Part shown: positions 1 to 7,884 of the stretch, one piece after another
How positions within the stretch are numbered: the first letter of the stretch is position 1
How the letters are laid out: each line of letters starts with the position of its first letter
DNA from: Lachnospiraceae bacterium UBA7202
Lineage (GTDB): Bacteria; Bacillota; Clostridia; Lachnospirales; Lachnospiraceae
Reading direction: 5' to 3'
NCBI GenBank assembly: GCA_002490705.1
Contig: DKUO01000044.1
Location: forward strand, 1-64,000
DNA length: 64,000 nt
Program-made: the position numbers and the translations under genes
The notes under the pieces: generated by a model
Databases searched by the model: none
Told to the model about the DNA's origin: nothing
Seen by the model: only the letters and a program-made list of their open reading frames with translations

Positions 1-687
1 TTTAACGATATCAAACAGGAGCTGGTGGATAAGGGACTGGCGGCCTACAAGGAAAAAGGCATCGAGGCGCACGGTTATGTCTGTGATGTGACAAACGAGG
101 AGCAGGTAAACGAGTTTATCGCAAAGGTGGAAAAGGAAGTCGGAGTCATTGACATTCTGGTAAACAATGCCGGGATTATCAAACGGATTCCCATGTGTGA
201 TATGACGGCGGCAGAATTCAGACAGGTGATCGACGTGGATTTAAACGCGCCGTTTATCGTATCAAAAGCGGTGATCCCTTCCATGATCAAAAAGGGACAT
301 GGAAAGATTATCAACATCTGTTCCATGATGAGTGAGCTGGGCCGCGAGACGGTTTCCGCTTATGCGGCGGCAAAGGGCGGTTTGAAGATGCTGACCAGAA
401 ACATTGCCTCTGAGTACGGCGAGTTCAATATCCAGTGTAACGGCATCGGCCCCGGTTATATCGCCACGCCCCAGACGGCGCCGCTTCGGGAAATACAGGC
501 CGACGGCAGCAGGCATCCCTTTGATCAGTTTATCATCGCTAAGACGCCGGCTGCCCGTTGGGGTGTAACGGAAGACTTGCAGGGGCCTGCTGTATTCCTG
601 GCTTCCGAAGCCTCCGATTTTGTGAACGGCCATGTACTGTATGTGGATGGCGGCATCCTTGCCTATATTGGCAAGCAGCCCCAGTAA
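1..687 (+). CDS. SDR oxidoreductase, gluconate 5-dehydrogenase-like (5' end outside window)
   Basis: The frame is open from base 1 with no stop, so the true start and the N-terminal Gly-rich NAD(P) motif lie before the window; the GTG at 25 is internal. What remains (about 228 residues) shows the short-chain dehydrogenase core: the NNAG motif near visible residue 55, the YxxxK catalytic pair (SAYAAAKGG) near residue 121, and the PGYIATPQT cofactor loop. The closest fold subgroup is gluconate 5-dehydrogenase / 2-deoxy-gluconate 3-dehydrogenase, which interconverts keto- and hydroxy-gluconates in the cytoplasm with NAD(P)H. The exact substrate cannot be told from sequence. It converges on the carbonic anhydrase gene with only 2 bases between stop codons. 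Confidence 0.85.
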   Translation, partial: FNDIKQELVDKGLAAYKEKGIEAHGYVCDVTNEEQVNEFIAKVEKEVGVIDILVNNAGIIKRIPMCDMTAAEFRQVIDVDLNAPFIVSKAVIPSMIKKGHGKIINICSMMSELGRETVSAYAAAKGGLKMLTRNIASEYGEFNIQCNGIGPGYIATPQTAPLREIQADGSRHPFDQFIIAKTPAARWGVTEDLQGPAVFLASEASDFVNGHVLYVDGGILAYIGKQPQ

Positions 688-689
688 AC

Positions 690-1256
690 TTAATCCATAA
701 ATTCTACCTTCCCGCTGTCAATGTGATAGAGCGCGCCGCAGACCTTAAGAGCGGAAGAATCCGTAAGCTTAAGCTGTTCTTTGATAATGGAGACGCTTCT
801 TGCCACATTCAGGCGGGAAGCCTTTTCCTCGTCTTTCTCATCTCCGATCGCTTTCTTGATCTCATCGGTTATGTATTTCACAAATCCGTCAGGACTTCCG
901 GCTACAGCCGCACCTACGGCGCCGCAGTGGGTGTGTCCCAAAACGACTACAAGGTTGGTGCCAAGATGATCTGCGGCATACTCTACGCTGCCCAGCTGAT
1001 GGTGATCCATCACATTTCCGGCCACACGTATGGTGAAGAGCTCGCCGATCCCTGCGCAGAAAATGCTCTCCGGAATCACGCGGGAATCCGAGCAGGTGAT
1101 AACGATTGCGTAGGGGGTCTGTCCCTCGTCGCAGGTTTTTTGGCGGATCTGTTTGGAAATGTCGCCGGGATTGGATGAAGCGTCCAGATAACGCTCATTG
1201 CCTGCTTTTAATTTTGCCATAGCTTCTGTTGCGGGTAAATTCTCATGATGTGCCAT
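690..1256 (-). CDS. beta-class carbonic anhydrase
   Basis: This 188-residue cytoplasmic protein interconverts CO2 and bicarbonate. It carries the beta-class zinc signatures CSDSR (Cys and Asp ligand region) and HTHCGA (His and Cys ligands), followed by a typical compact C-terminal region, and has the family's usual small length. A clear ribosome site (GGAGG, about 8 bases before the ATG) supports the start. It is monocistronic, with its own promoter upstream and the end of an SDR gene converging from the other side. It probably supplies bicarbonate for carboxylations; that role is inferred from the family. Confidence 0.95.
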   Translation of the reverse strand: MAHHENLPATEAMAKLKAGNERYLDASSNPGDISKQIRQKTCDEGQTPYAIVITCSDSRVIPESIFCAGIGELFTIRVAGNVMDHHQLGSVEYAADHLGTNLVVVLGHTHCGAVGAAVAGSPDGFVKYITDEIKKAIGDEKDEEKASRLNVARSVSIIKEQLKLTDSSALKVCGALYHIDSGKVEFMD

Positions 1257-1298
1257 AGGTTCGTACCTCCTTCATTTAATAAAAAATATGATATTAAA

Positions 1299-1327
1299 AG
1301 TATATCATGGAAGGAGGGGAAACACAA
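1299..1327 (-). promoter_or_regulatory. sigma-A-type promoter of the carbonic anhydrase gene
   Basis: On the minus strand TTGTGT (1322–1327) and TATACT (1299–1304) are separated by exactly 17 bases, with a TG one base upstream of the -10 (extended -10). It sits about 45 bases before the carbonic anhydrase start codon. Confidence 0.65.
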
Positions 1328-1345
1328 AGCACATTTCAAAATCAA

Positions 1346-1381
1346 TTCGGGAAGGAAACCTATGCGCGTTTCCTTCCCGAA
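1346..1381 (-). terminator. rho-independent terminator of spoVT
   Basis: A perfect 14-bp inverted repeat (arms 1346–1359 and 1368–1381, 8-base loop) lies 14 bases past the spoVT stop codon. On the minus strand it is followed by a T-rich but interrupted tract. It separates spoVT from the carbonic anhydrase promoter. Confidence 0.75.
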
Positions 1382-1395
1382 TGCTGTCTGCCTGT

Positions 1396-1938
1396 TTACT
1401 GCTCCATCTGCCGCCCGAGGAATCCGGCCGCCGACTGAATCAGCTTTTGCTCTACTTCTCCCATTCTGGATTTGTGGTCCGTCTCCACCAGAATGACAGA
1501 GCCGATCACATCCCCCTCGCAGATGATAGGGCTGATGGCTTCGTGATGAATGTCCTCCACATCGTTGTTGATGGGAATAAAATTACGGTCGCCTTTTGTT
1601 GCCACCACGCTCTCTCTGTGGTCGATTTTCTCCTCCAGATCTTTGCTGATAGACTTTCCCAGCAGATTTTTCAAGCCGCCAGATACCGCGATAAACTGAT
1701 CCCTGTCCGTGATCAATGCGATATGGCCGGAGACCTGCGCCATGCTCTCCGCATACTGTTTGGCAAAGGTTCCCATTTCACCGATGGGAGAATATTTCTT
1801 TAAGATGATCTCTCCCTCCCTGTCCGTATAGATTTCAAGGGGATCTGCCTCACGGATTCTGAGCGTGCGGCGGATTTCTTTGGGGATGACAATGCGTCCC
1901 AGATCATCGATCCTTCTGACAATACCTGTTGCTTTCAT
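1396..1938 (-). CDS. spoVT: stage V sporulation protein T (AbrB-family regulator)
   Basis: A 180-residue transcription factor with the AbrB/MraZ-like swapped-hairpin DNA-binding domain at residues 1–50 (GIVRRIDDLGRIVIPKEIRR) and a GAF-like C-terminal domain. Both the length and the domain pair match SpoVT, the forespore regulator acting late under sigma-G in Bacillus and clostridia. AbrB itself is half this length, which argues against that assignment. A GGAGG ribosome site precedes the ATG. Upstream are a sigma-G-like promoter and a perfect palindrome, and downstream is a strong terminator, so it forms a single-gene unit. Its presence indicates a spore-forming host. Confidence 0.93.
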   Translation of the reverse strand: MKATGIVRRIDDLGRIVIPKEIRRTLRIREADPLEIYTDREGEIILKKYSPIGEMGTFAKQYAESMAQVSGHIALITDRDQFIAVSGGLKNLLGKSISKDLEEKIDHRESVVATKGDRNFIPINNDVEDIHHEAISPIICEGDVIGSVILVETDHKSRMGEVEQKLIQSAAGFLGRQMEQ

Positions 1939-1954
1939 ATCGTATAACCTCCAT

Positions 1955-1968
1955 CTACAAATTTGTAG
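1955..1968. promoter_or_regulatory. palindrome in the spoVT leader, possible operator
   Basis: CTACAAATTTGTAG is a perfect 14-bp palindrome between the promoter and the ribosome site of spoVT. The same half-site (CTACAAAT on the minus strand) recurs across the -10 region. In Bacillus SpoVT represses its own gene; use of this palindrome for that is inference. Confidence 0.45.
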
Positions 1969-1989
1969 TTATTTTTGTTTGCGTTTTAC

Positions 1990-2019
1990 TATTATTTGTA
2001 GAGTAGGAAATTATATACA
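1990..2019 (-). promoter_or_regulatory. sigma-G-like promoter of spoVT
   Basis: On the minus strand TGTATA (2014–2019) and AATAATA (1990–1996) are 17 bases apart, close to the sigma-G consensus (TGnATA / CATnnTA). spoVT is sigma-G dependent in Bacillus subtilis. A perfect TATAAT also overlaps the upstream element, so a sigma-A reading is possible, but it lacks a good -35. Confidence 0.45.
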
Positions 2020-2058
2020 TACACGGCGAATCCTGACTGCCAAAAAAATGGATTATTT

Positions 2059-3390
2059 TTATCTGGCCTGAATGCAGTGCGCAAACTGAGGCAGATATGC
2101 CTTGTTTTCGGAAATGATATCATCCAAAATCTTCTTTGCGGCAGTGGCGGAATCCACCAGAGGGTGAATGGTAAGCGCCTGCAACGCGCAGTCGTAATCG
2201 CCCTTTACGGCGGCCTCGATTGTGAGCTGTTCGTAGGTTTTCACATTTTGTAACAGACCGCGGATTTTTAACGGGGTGCGCCCGATGTGAAGCGGATGTG
2301 CCCCGTCCGCGTCGATCACACAGTTGCGCTCAATGGAGGCGTTGTCGGGAAGATCTGCATTGGCGCCGTTATTCATAACGTTTACGGTCTGTATGTCTTT
2401 TTTATTGTTGTAGATGGAATGAATCAAATTGCAGGCGGCGTCGGAGTAGCGTGCTCCGCCGCGTTTCGCAAGCTGGGGCGGCTTTACGTCTAACGAGGGG
2501 TCCTGATAGAGCTTGAACAGATCGGCTTCCACCTGTTTGATTACCTCCGCGCGGCAGCCTTCCTCCTTGGCGGCGCGGGCGCATTCTGCCAACATTTCCG
2601 GCTGCATATAATAGTATTTCAGATAACTGACCGGAACCATGCCTAAGGACCGCAGGAAAGCGGGATCGTAGTGAATCTCCGGAATGTTTGCCATCACTTC
2701 TTTGGCGGAATCGGAGCATAGTTTTTCTATGGCTTCCCCGGTCACATCCTTTCCCTTGACAAGCACGCGTTTTGCCCAGACCAGATGATTGATGCCTACG
2801 AAATCGCAGAACACATCCTCCGCATCGCAGCCAAATTTTTCCGCCATATCGCTGACCATGTTGATGGGGCAGTTGCACAGGCCGATGGTCTTGATAGAGC
2901 TGTGGTTCAGCGCAGCTTCGGTCAGGATGCCGGAAGGATTGGCAAAATTGATCAGCCATGCATCCGGGCAGAGTTTTTCCATGTCGCGGCAGATATCAAG
3001 AATGACGGGGATGGAGCGCAGCGCTTTTGCGAAACCGCCTGCGCCAGTGGTTTCCTGTCCGATTTTGCCGTAGCGCAGCGGAATTTTTTCATCCCGGATT
3101 CTGGCGTCCAAGAGTCCTACGCGAAATTGCGTTGTGACAAAATCTGCGTCTTTTAAGGCTTCTAATCGGTCTGTGGTGGCGTGAATCTGTAAGTCGATAC
3201 CGGCCTTTTCAGTCATACGCCTGGCAAGGGCGGTGACTGTCTGCAATTTTTCCATGCCGGCATCAATGTCCACCAGATAAATATCTTTTACGGGAAGCGT
3301 TTCATACCGCTTTATGAAACCTTCAATCAGCTCAGGGGTGTAGCTGGAGCCGCCGCCGATGGTTGCAATTTTTAATCCTCTGTTTGTCAT
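2059..3390 (-). CDS. GH4 family 6-phospho-glucosidase
   Basis: A 443-residue cytoplasmic enzyme of glycoside hydrolase family 4, which hydrolyses phosphorylated disaccharides by an NAD+- and Mn2+-dependent oxidation/elimination route. Visible are the N-terminal NAD loop (IATIGGGSSYTPEL), the NFANPSG segment, the metal-binding cysteine in CNCPIN and the histidine in GINHL. Length is standard. The spacing of 16 bases after the LacI-type gene and a strong AGGAGG site suggest one two-gene operon under that repressor. Neighbouring GH4 subtypes (LicH/CelF 6-phospho-beta-glucosidase versus alpha) are hard to separate; beta is preferred. No PTS transporter is encoded nearby. Confidence 0.88.
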   Translation of the reverse strand: MTNRGLKIATIGGGSSYTPELIEGFIKRYETLPVKDIYLVDIDAGMEKLQTVTALARRMTEKAGIDLQIHATTDRLEALKDADFVTTQFRVGLLDARIRDEKIPLRYGKIGQETTGAGGFAKALRSIPVILDICRDMEKLCPDAWLINFANPSGILTEAALNHSSIKTIGLCNCPINMVSDMAEKFGCDAEDVFCDFVGINHLVWAKRVLVKGKDVTGEAIEKLCSDSAKEVMANIPEIHYDPAFLRSLGMVPVSYLKYYYMQPEMLAECARAAKEEGCRAEVIKQVEADLFKLYQDPSLDVKPPQLAKRGGARYSDAACNLIHSIYNNKKDIQTVNVMNNGANADLPDNASIERNCVIDADGAHPLHIGRTPLKIRGLLQNVKTYEQLTIEAAVKGDYDCALQALTIHPLVDSATAAKKILDDIISENKAYLPQFAHCIQAR

Positions 3391-3406
3391 AAAGAGCCTC
3401 CTTTCA

Positions 3407-4408
3407 TTATTTGCAGGTTTCCCGCAATACCAGTTCCGCGTTGAAAGACTTTACGGCCGGTTCCCGGTCCGGATGATTGATTTTATCAATCAGGAGCGCA
3501 ACCCCCGCCTGCCCCATTTCGTAGAGAGGCTGGCGCATGGTGGAGAGAGACGGGAACAGAATGTCTTTTGAATCGGAAACATCGTCGTCGAAACCGATGA
3601 CAGCTAGATCGCCGGGAACCGACAGTCCGGCTTCCATGGCGGCCCGCAGAACGCCGAAGGCCGGTTTGTCAGCTCCGGCAAAGCAGGCGTCGGGGCGTGC
3701 GTCCTGCGACAGCCGTTTTTGCATCTGCTGGTAGGCAATGGACTCAAAGTGATCGGCATAAAGGATGGAGTCAGGGCCTAAAGGCATTCGGTAATCGTGC
3801 ATGGCCTGCACAAAGCCGTTGAGGCGTTCCAGACCCACATCGTAATTCATGTCACAGGTTACGTGAATAATGTTTTTTCTGCCCTGTTTGATCAGATGCT
3901 CGGTGGCCGTATAAGCGCCGTGAAAATTGTCTAACAGAATCTTGTCGGTGGCACAGCCGCTCAGATTGCTCTCGATCAGGACACTGTTTGCTGATTTTGC
4001 GGCCACATAGCGGAAGAGCTCCTCATCGTCAAAGCAGCTGCCGTAGGCGATGATGCCGTCGGTGCATCCGCCGGTAAGGTAGTCTACGTATTTCAGTCTT
4101 GTGGCCATATCTTTCCGGCCGCTGCAAAAAAGGATATTGTAGCCCTGTGCCTCTGCGGCGTCCTGAAGCCCAGCAATCAGTTTGAAGAAAAAATTGTTGC
4201 ACAGATCGTCCATGACGACGCCGATGGTGTTGGTCTTTTGCAATACCAGCGACTTGGCGAGGCCGTTGGGTACGTAGTGGTTTTTTTCAATGATTTCCAG
4301 TATTTTTTTGCGGTTTTCGGGACTGACGCCCGGCTTGTTGTTTAAAACCCGGGAAACCAGTGTTCTTGAAACATTCGCCTGATGGGCGATATCTGATATG
4401 GTAGCCAT
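3407..4408 (-). CDS. LacI-family transcriptional regulator
   Basis: A 333-residue repressor with the LacI helix-turn-helix at residues 2–50 (ATISDIAHQANVSRTLVSRV and the NNKPGVSPENR hinge side) and a periplasmic-binding-protein-like sugar domain. It is transcribed with the GH4 gene and divergent from a sugar-kinase-like gene, the usual layout of a small catabolic locus. An inverted repeat of the TGAAACG/CGTTTCA type lies just downstream of its own predicted promoter, so autoregulation is likely. The inducer is probably the sugar handled by the neighbouring GH4 enzyme (inference). Confidence 0.92.
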   Translation of the reverse strand: MATISDIAHQANVSRTLVSRVLNNKPGVSPENRKKILEIIEKNHYVPNGLAKSLVLQKTNTIGVVMDDLCNNFFFKLIAGLQDAAEAQGYNILFCSGRKDMATRLKYVDYLTGGCTDGIIAYGSCFDDEELFRYVAAKSANSVLIESNLSGCATDKILLDNFHGAYTATEHLIKQGRKNIIHVTCDMNYDVGLERLNGFVQAMHDYRMPLGPDSILYADHFESIAYQQMQKRLSQDARPDACFAGADKPAFGVLRAAMEAGLSVPGDLAVIGFDDDVSDSKDILFPSLSTMRQPLYEMGQAGVALLIDKINHPDREPAVKSFNAELVLRETCK

Positions 4409-4505
4409 GTGTCGCCTTTCTTATGCTTTTTTCTGTATGTGCCGTCGGTAGCTTCTGTTGTTTTTTGCTGCTGATTTTTGTTACATATGTGTTTCACAAT
4501 GCACT

Positions 4506-4530
4506 TTTGAAACGGATATGACGTTTCAAA
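4506..4530. promoter_or_regulatory. LacI-type operator candidate
   Basis: Arms TTTGAAACG (4506–4514) and CGTTTCAAA (4522–4530) form a perfect 9-bp inverted repeat with a 7-base centre. The half-sites resemble LacI-family operators, though the spacer is unusual. It falls about 6–30 bases downstream of the expected start of lacI-type transcription. A second repeat, TTACAAT/ATTGTAA (4533–4549), overlaps the -10. Confidence 0.55.
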
Positions 4531-4542
4531 GTTTACAATATG

Positions 4543-4570
4543 ATTGTAACACAATGTTGCGAAATGTCAA
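4543..4570 (-). promoter_or_regulatory. promoter of the LacI regulator–GH4 operon
   Basis: On the minus strand TTGACA (4565–4570) and TACAAT (4543–4548) are 16 bases apart. It faces away from the kinase promoter. Confidence 0.7.
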
Positions 4571-4599
4571 TGATAAAAAGAAAAAATAGCGCCCATATG

Positions 4600-4628
4600 T
4601 TGACGAAGAGAGGAAATGCGAGTAAGAT
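4600..4628 (+). promoter_or_regulatory. promoter of the BadF-type kinase gene
   Basis: TTGACG (4600–4605), 17-base spacer, TAAGAT (4623–4628); about 100 bases before the start codon. The rest of the 320-base divergent intergenic region holds the lacI-side promoter and inverted repeats and no gene. Confidence 0.65.
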
Positions 4629-4728
4629 AGAGCTAGGTGTAAATCGATACACACTACAAAAGATAAGAAATCTGTAAGGGATGGATAACAGGGAAGTGCT
4701 TTGGGGACACTTTGGAAGGGAGAACATA

Positions 4729-5730
4729 ATGGAGAAAAAAATGCAGGGAAGATACCTTTTGGGTATTGATCAAGGCGGCACCAAGACGGCGGCTGCGGTT
4801 ATGAGAGGGGACGGCTTTATTGTGGGACAGGCCGTGACAAGGGGCGCGTATTTTCCGAATGAAGGAATGGAGTCTGCGGCAGCGGCGATACAGGAGGCGG
4901 CGGAGGGGGCGTTGAAAAGCGCTTCCGTCGACCGGGAAGATATAGAACTTACGGTGGCGGGAATCGGCGGCGTAGATTGGCCGGGGGACGATGTGCGGGT
5001 GAAGGACGCGTTGCAGGAAAGGCTTTCGCTGGGAGAGGTTTTTGTCTGCAATGATGCTGTTATTGCTTTCTACAGCGGTACTCTGCACTCCCATGGCGCG
5101 GTGATTTGTGCGGGTACGGGAATGAACGGCGCATTGATCGACCGGGAAGGCAGGCAGTTTGTCTACGGCGATTATATGGAAGAGAAAGCCCAGGGAGGAA
5201 GTGCGCTGGCGCGGCGGGCGGCGAGAAAGGTTTTTGATGCGGAGCTTGGACTGTGTCCGCCCACAAAATTGACACAGCTGTTTTTGGGACAGGCGGAGGT
5301 TCCCGATGTGGATACGCTGCTCAAACGGTATATGACAGAAGACGTGTTTCGCAAAGAACTGCGTTTTCTGGTGCCGCAGATTTTGATGGTGGCGGAAAGC
5401 GGGGATGCTGTTGCTTACGGCCTGATCACTGAATTTGCAGAGGAGATTGTCGGCTATATCGAAGCGGGTTTTCATAAGATGAAGATGAAGCCGGAAGAAG
5501 AGGAGATTGTTTTGGCCGGAAGTGTTTTTAAAGGAACGGAAAATCCGCTTACGAAACAGGTGGTAAAACGGATCGGGGAGCGGTTTGCGGGAGCGAAAGT
5601 GACGCAGGCGCACTATGAGCCTGTGGTGGGCGCGTGTATCATGGGGCTGGTCAGGCTGCATATGGAACCTTCGGAGAGGGAAAAGGCAATCAGAGAGAGC
5701 GCGTCCGTTTTAGGATTGCTTTATGGTTAA
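4729..5730 (+). CDS. BadF/BadG/BcrA/BcrD ATPase-family sugar kinase (N-acetylglucosamine kinase-like)
   Basis: A 333-residue protein of the ASKHA (actin/hexokinase/Hsp70) fold. It shows the phosphate-1 loop LLGIDQGGTKTAAAV near the N-terminus, a central CAGTGMNGA phosphate-2-type loop and a late adenosine loop (VLAGSVFKG). BadF-family members next to sugar hydrolase genes are usually N-acetylglucosamine or glucosamine kinases using ATP in the cytoplasm, which fits the divergent LacI–GH4 pair. The ATG at 4729 is preferred because GGAAGGGA lies 7 bases upstream; an in-frame ATG at 4681 has no good ribosome site. The actual sugar is not determined. Confidence 0.82.
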   Translation: MEKKMQGRYLLGIDQGGTKTAAAVMRGDGFIVGQAVTRGAYFPNEGMESAAAAIQEAAEGALKSASVDREDIELTVAGIGGVDWPGDDVRVKDALQERLSLGEVFVCNDAVIAFYSGTLHSHGAVICAGTGMNGALIDREGRQFVYGDYMEEKAQGGSALARRAARKVFDAELGLCPPTKLTQLFLGQAEVPDVDTLLKRYMTEDVFRKELRFLVPQILMVAESGDAVAYGLITEFAEEIVGYIEAGFHKMKMKPEEEEIVLAGSVFKGTENPLTKQVVKRIGERFAGAKVTQAHYEPVVGACIMGLVRLHMEPSEREKAIRESASVLGLLYG

Positions 5731-5752
5731 AATTACCAATAAAATAAAGCTA

Positions 5753-5762
5753 GGGGGGGGGG
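5753..5762 (+). repeat. homopolymeric G10 tract
   Basis: Ten consecutive G bases lie between the kinase gene and the promoter of the polysaccharide block, about 50 bases upstream of its -35. Such tracts are prone to slipped-strand length change. Confidence 0.8.
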
Positions 5763-5794
5763 TAAAATTGGGCAGTATGCACAAATGATATGCA

Positions 5795-5809
5795 ATTTCG
5801 AGACGAAAT
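5795..5809. promoter_or_regulatory. short inverted repeat just upstream of the -35
   Basis: ATTTCG and CGAAAT arms (6 bp each, 3-base centre) end two bases before the -35 of the polysaccharide operon promoter. It is a possible regulator site; the binding protein is unknown. Confidence 0.3.
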
Positions 5810-5810
5810 A

Positions 5811-5839
5811 TTGCGCAAAATCGCTAAAAATGCTACTAT
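5811..5839 (+). promoter_or_regulatory. promoter of the exopolysaccharide block
   Basis: TTGCGC (5811–5816), 17-base spacer, TACTAT (5834–5839) with TG one base upstream (extended -10). It is the only good promoter found before the 16-gene co-directional run. Confidence 0.65.
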
Positions 5840-5886
5840 TATCTTAAGATTTTGTGGCGTATAACATACCAAAAAAGGGGATTGCT

Positions 5887-7185
5887 TTGGATAAATTTGT
5901 GCTGCAAGTGCCCACATGGCAGGGCGAGTTATTATTTTCAAAAGAAATAATAGTCTTTTTGGGGGTTATCCTTCTTATGATTGTTGGAACCCTCTTTTGT
6001 TTCTGGGGATATAAATACTTCAGGGCAGTATTGTTTCTGGGGATCGGTGTCGTTGTGTGCTACGGATCCTATCTTTTGGTGGAACCGATGACGGCTAATC
6101 TTGTAATCAGGATGTTTTTGACGGTTTCGCTTACTTTTCTTGGCATGTGTTTCGTGTATTTCCTGGACATTGTTTTCGGTTATCTTTTGGACAGACTCAG
6201 AATCAGAAGCGCGCTTGGAAAGCGCGTCTATCTGGTTGCCGCGCCGCTTGGGGCGGCCATCCTGGGGCTGACCATCTATTTTTATATTTGGCGTGATGTG
6301 GTGGTGGCGTTTGGGATAGCGCTGTGCTGCCTTGTGCCTGGTCTTATAATTCAACACCATAAGAGAAAAAAGATGATACGGTTCAGGTGCTACAATGATC
6401 TGCTCAGACTGCGCCGGCCGAAGTTTGACGAGGATGGGCTGGAGATCCTTTCTGACGGAGCGGTTGGAGCGGCCATGCTTGCACCTGTCTCCTCCGTGCT
6501 TACGGCGCAGGAGCCCGAACCGGAGCCAGAGCCTGAACCTGTACCTGTACCTGCGCCTGTTCCTGAACCGATACCAGAGCCTGTTCGCGTGATAGCCTTG
6601 GAGCCTGAGCCAGAACCAGCGTTTGAACCGGAGCCTGTATTTATGATGAATGAGGGGCGGCGCGCGCTTTTCGAGATTGAGTCCGAGTTCGCGTCTAAGC
6701 CGGAATACGGAATCGGGATTTTGCCGGAGCCTGAGCCGGCCGCAGCGGAAAAGAGGACGCCCGCGGCAGAGCCGGCGGCGAAGATGCCTGCTGTGACAAA
6801 AGAGGAGGCGGAGACTGACCCCGCGCCGGTGCCGCTTGAAATATCCGACAAGGTTAAGGATCTGCTCCTGCGCAAGATGGAGACAGATGAGGAGCTGCTG
6901 GAAGAGGCGTTCTTTGTGAAGAAAGTCAGCAAAAAAATGGCGGAAAAACAGGAGGACGAAAGAAGAAAGGCACAGATGCAAAGAAGGGCGATGGAGGAGA
7001 AAAAGGCACAGGAGGATATCCGCATCGAAACAATCAGCCCTGTCTATCCTGGAAAGATTACGCTCACCAAAAAAGACAGAAAGTCCCGCAGAAGACGGGA
7101 GGAGGGGATGGCCAAGGGCGCGGCGATTGCGGCGGCCGGACTGGGCGCCTTTCTTGCCGGCAGGATAACGAAGGGTGGCGATTGA
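5887..7185 (+). CDS. membrane protein with Glu-Pro repeat linker, first gene of the exopolysaccharide block
   Basis: I do not recognise a named family. The protein (about 432 residues) has five to six membrane segments in residues 15–160. A cytoplasmic part follows, with a strikingly (EP)n/(VP)n-rich stretch around residues 209–252. After that come a charged helical region likely to form a coiled coil (residues 320–400) and a short C-terminal Ala/Gly-rich hydrophobic segment. TTG at 5887 is preferred because AAGGGG lies 6 bases upstream; GTG at 5854 in the same frame has no site. Its stop overlaps the next gene's start by 4 bases. The EP stretch suggests a stiff spacer, perhaps scaffolding the polymer machinery (inference). 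Confidence 0.75.
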   Translation: MDKFVLQVPTWQGELLFSKEIIVFLGVILLMIVGTLFCFWGYKYFRAVLFLGIGVVVCYGSYLLVEPMTANLVIRMFLTVSLTFLGMCFVYFLDIVFGYLLDRLRIRSALGKRVYLVAAPLGAAILGLTIYFYIWRDVVVAFGIALCCLVPGLIIQHHKRKKMIRFRCYNDLLRLRRPKFDEDGLEILSDGAVGAAMLAPVSSVLTAQEPEPEPEPEPVPVPAPVPEPIPEPVRVIALEPEPEPAFEPEPVFMMNEGRRALFEIESEFASKPEYGIGILPEPEPAAAEKRTPAAEPAAKMPAVTKEEAETDPAPVPLEISDKVKDLLLRKMETDEELLEEAFFVKKVSKKMAEKQEDERRKAQMQRRAMEEKKAQEDIRIETISPVYPGKITLTKKDRKSRRRREEGMAKGAAIAAAGLGAFLAGRITKGGD

Positions 7186-7883
7186 GTTTGCTTGATGTGA
7201 CAAGAACAGAGGTGAAGTACGATATAGGTCCGATTGAGATGGCGGATATGAAAAGACGGCTGGGGATTTTTATGGAGCCGGACCCGCACAACGGGGAGAA
7301 GGGATATTTGGTCCGCTCACTGTATTTCGATACGCTGCATGACACGGATTTTGAAGAGAAGGTGGAGGGCTGCGACGGGCGGCAGAAAATACGGCTGCGG
7401 GTTTACGGCGCAGGGGCAGAAACGGCCAAGCTCGAGGTGAAGGAAAAAACAGGCGCTTTCCAGCGCAAACGCTCCCTCATTCTGACCAGGGAGGAATCCA
7501 TGGATATGATTGGCGGCCGTTACCGGTTTCTGCTTCGCAGGGAGGAGCCGCTGGCGAAATGGCTGTATCCTTTTTTGAACGTCCGCAGCTACAGGCCGAA
7601 GTGCATCGTAGAGTATGACCGCTTGGCGTATATTACGGAGCACAATGATACGAGGATCACCTTTGATCAGAATCTTCGCGCCAGCGAGGCGGCTTTTGAT
7701 ATCTTTTGTGAAAATACGGCGCTGTACGCGGTCAGTCCGCCGGGGCAGGTGACGATGGAAGTGAAATACACGGGTTTCCTTTTGACTTATTTAAAAAATG
7801 AGTTGAACCATTGCAATAAAACGCAGGTCTCCAACAGTAAATACTGCAAGGCGAGAATGATATCAAAGAGAGGAAGAAGCTGA
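7182..7883 (+). CDS. VTC-domain protein, copy 1 (polyphosphate polymerase-like tunnel enzyme)
   Basis: A 233-residue soluble protein that is essentially one VTC domain, the triphosphate-tunnel fold that in yeast Vtc4 makes polyphosphate from ATP. The tunnel-lining motifs are present in order: RSLYFD, KIRLRVY, KLEVKEK, VEYDRLAY, TRITFD and MEVKY. These supply the basic and acidic side chains that bind phosphates and metal. It starts at TTG (7182) within the stop of the upstream gene, with AAGGGTGG about 5 bases before. One base separates it from the DUF4956 gene, so the two are almost surely made together. Whether it makes polyphosphate or another nucleotide-derived product is not known. Confidence 0.88.
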   Translation: MSLLDVTRTEVKYDIGPIEMADMKRRLGIFMEPDPHNGEKGYLVRSLYFDTLHDTDFEEKVEGCDGRQKIRLRVYGAGAETAKLEVKEKTGAFQRKRSLILTREESMDMIGGRYRFLLRREEPLAKWLYPFLNVRSYRPKCIVEYDRLAYITEHNDTRITFDQNLRASEAAFDIFCENTALYAVSPPGQVTMEVKYTGFLLTYLKNELNHCNKTQVSNSKYCKARMISKRGRS

Positions 7884-7884
7884 T

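Noticed and set aside
5938..7203. A long minus-strand frame (421 codons) opposite the EP-repeat protein.
   Set aside because: It is an antisense shadow: Arg/Phe/Leu-rich low complexity mirrors the GAG/CCT repeats of the real gene, with no ribosome site.
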